The translations under genes and the position numbers were made by a program. A stretch of DNA of 64,000 nt from Mesorhizobium sp. 65-26 (lineage in GTDB: Bacteria > Pseudomonadota > Alphaproteobacteria > Rhizobiales > Rhizobiaceae): NCBI GenBank assembly GCA_001899205.1, contig MKVL01000012.1:161903-225902 (forward strand), in the 5' to 3' direction. Positions 62,858-64,000 of the stretch are shown piece after piece. Under the pieces are notes generated by a model that did no database searches, was not told the origin of the DNA, and saw nothing but the letters and a program-made list of their open reading frames with translations. How positions within the stretch are numbered: position 1 is the first letter of the stretch; every line of letters begins with the position of its first letter.

Positions 62858-63651
62858 GCGAGGAAACGGGTTTCACGCCGGCCGAGATGATGACGATCGC
62901 GGCGAGCCGCGCGCTCAAAAACGACGATGTCTGCTTCGTCGGCATCGGCGCGCCGTCGGCCGCCTGCAATGTCGCGCGGCTGACGCACGCGCCCGACATC
63001 ACGCTGATCTACGAAAGCGGCACGATCGGCACCGCGCCGGATGTGCTGCCCTTGTCGATCGGCGACGGAGAACTCTGCGAGACGGCGGTCACCACCGTGG
63101 CGGTGCCGGAGATGTTCCGCTACTGGCTGCAGGGCGGGCGCATTTCGATCGGCTTCCTCGGCGCCGCGCAGCTCGACAAGTTCGGCAACATCAACACGAC
63201 GGTCATCGGCGACTATTTCCATCCCAAAACGCGGCTTCCTGGCGGCGGTGGCGCGCCGGAGATCGCGACCTCGTCGCGCGAGGTCTACATCACAATGGCG
63301 CAGTCGAAGCGCGGCATGGTCGAGAAGATCGATTTCTTCACCTCCTTCGGCCATGGCGAGGGCGGCGACCATCGCAAACGTCTCGGCATCGACACGGCGG
63401 GACCGACGCTGCTGATCACCGACCTCGCCATCTGGAAGCCGGATCCCGTCACCAAGGAGTTCACGGTCGTGTCGCTGCACCCCGGCGTCTCGCGCCAGCG
63501 GGTCCAGGACAGCTGCGGATGGATCGTGAAATTCGCCGAGGGGCTTGACGAAACGCCGGCGCCCAGCGAACTCGAACTCAGGACATTGCGCGACCTGCAG
63601 GCACGCACCAGGGCCGCGCATGAGGGAACCGGAAAAGAAAAGGCTGCATGA
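62854..63651 (+). CDS. CoA-transferase subunit B (CatJ/PcaJ-type)
   Basis: A 265-residue beta subunit. It has ESGTIGTAPDVLPLSIGDGELCE, where the Glu of the E-S-G loop forms the CoA thioester, and LGAAQLDKFGNINTTVIGDY. It follows the alpha subunit with coupled translation and precedes the thiolase by one base. Together they convert 3-oxoadipate to its CoA ester. Confidence 0.92.
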   Translation: MSEETGFTPAEMMTIAASRALKNDDVCFVGIGAPSAACNVARLTHAPDITLIYESGTIGTAPDVLPLSIGDGELCETAVTTVAVPEMFRYWLQGGRISIGFLGAAQLDKFGNINTTVIGDYFHPKTRLPGGGGAPEIATSSREVYITMAQSKRGMVEKIDFFTSFGHGEGGDHRKRLGIDTAGPTLLITDLAIWKPDPVTKEFTVVSLHPGVSRQRVQDSCGWIVKFAEGLDETPAPSELELRTLRDLQARTRAAHEGTGKEKAA

Positions 63652-63652
63652 C

Positions 63653-64000
63653 ATGGCCGAGGCCTACATCTGTGACTACATCCGCACGCCGATCGGCCGC
63701 TTCGGCGGGTCGCTGTCTTCGGTGCGGACGGACGATCTGGGCGCGGTGCCGCTCAGGGCGCTGATCGAACGCAATGCCGGTGTCGACTGGCAGGCGGTGG
63801 ACGATGTCGTCTACGGCTGCGCCAACCAGGCCGGCGAGGATAACCGCAACGTGGCGCGCATGGCGCTGCTTCTCGCGGGCCTGCCGAAGGAAGTTCCCGG
63901 CTCGACCGTCAATCGCCTGTGCGGCTCCGGCATGGACGCCACCATTATCGCCGCCCGCGCCATCAAGGCCGGCGAGGCCGAACTGATGATATCGGGCGGC
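63653..64000 (+). CDS. pcaF: Acetyl-CoA C-acyltransferase / 3-oxoadipyl-CoA thiolase (partial)
   Basis: The first 116 codons of a thiolase, cut by the window end. The opening AYICDYIRTPIGRFGGSLSSVRTDDLGAVPLRALIERN is typical of PcaF, and the acyl-accepting Cys is in VNRLCGSGMDATIIAARAI. It would cleave 3-oxoadipyl-CoA to succinyl-CoA and acetyl-CoA, completing the beta-ketoadipate pathway. The gene symbol is inferred from the CoA-transferase neighbours. Confidence 0.88.
   Translation, partial: MAEAYICDYIRTPIGRFGGSLSSVRTDDLGAVPLRALIERNAGVDWQAVDDVVYGCANQAGEDNRNVARMALLLAGLPKEVPGSTVNRLCGSGMDATIIAARAIKAGEAELMISGG

Overview
The window is GC-rich chromosomal DNA from an alphaproteobacterium, most likely of the order Hyphomicrobiales (Rhizobiales) and close to Mesorhizobium or another Phyllobacteriaceae genus. 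The evidence is a MucR/Ros-type regulator, a CenR-like response regulator, a DUF1127 protein, the hemC-hemD-Mic60-HemY gene order, the glnK-amtB-ftsK-lolA-xthA order, a CtrA-type box before ftsK, and short dispersed palindromes typical of rhizobial chromosomes. The genus is inference. No rRNA, tRNA, CRISPR array, insertion sequence or prophage was seen.

About 1-31 kb is mostly core chromosome: OsmC, cytochrome b561, YciI, a UbiH-type hydroxylase and TesB; the nitrogen-signalling pair glnK-amtB; ftsK, lolA and xthA; a CenR-like regulator divergent from an L,D-transpeptidase; a LysR gene divergent from a DUF1127 gene; an EVE protein overlapping a methyltransferase; gpsA-tsaD divergent from hemC-hemD-Mic60-HemY-TerB; a GATase; an MFS exporter; a membrane protein with a 25-residue micro-protein in front of it; and an aminotransferase beside mucR.

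At 31.5-37.2 kb four genes form a glucose-oxidation unit on the minus strand: a cytosolic GH15 alpha-glucosidase, 6-phosphogluconate dehydrogenase, glucose-6-phosphate dehydrogenase and a ROK glucokinase. Together they could carry glucose from alpha-glucan into pentose phosphate. A TetR gene divergent from a 14-TM MFS exporter and a fused enoyl-CoA hydratase/3-hydroxyacyl-CoA dehydrogenase follow.

At 41.9-60.8 kb lies the most unusual region, an amine-uptake and amine-catabolism island. It holds two complete polyamine-type ABC transporters, a glutamine-synthetase-like gamma-glutamyl-amine ligase, a PuuB-like FAD oxidase, an aldehyde dehydrogenase, an SDR, a LuxR-type and a GntR-type regulator, three small cupins and, unexpectedly, two paralogous GT1-type glycosyltransferases translationally coupled to these genes. 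The core reactions resemble the Puu putrescine pathway; the glycosyltransferase/cupin part does not fit any pathway I can name.

The end of the window (61-64 kb) has an IclR regulator divergent from a CoA-transferase pair and a thiolase running off the edge, which look like the last steps of the beta-ketoadipate pathway. A perfect 15-bp palindrome lies between them.
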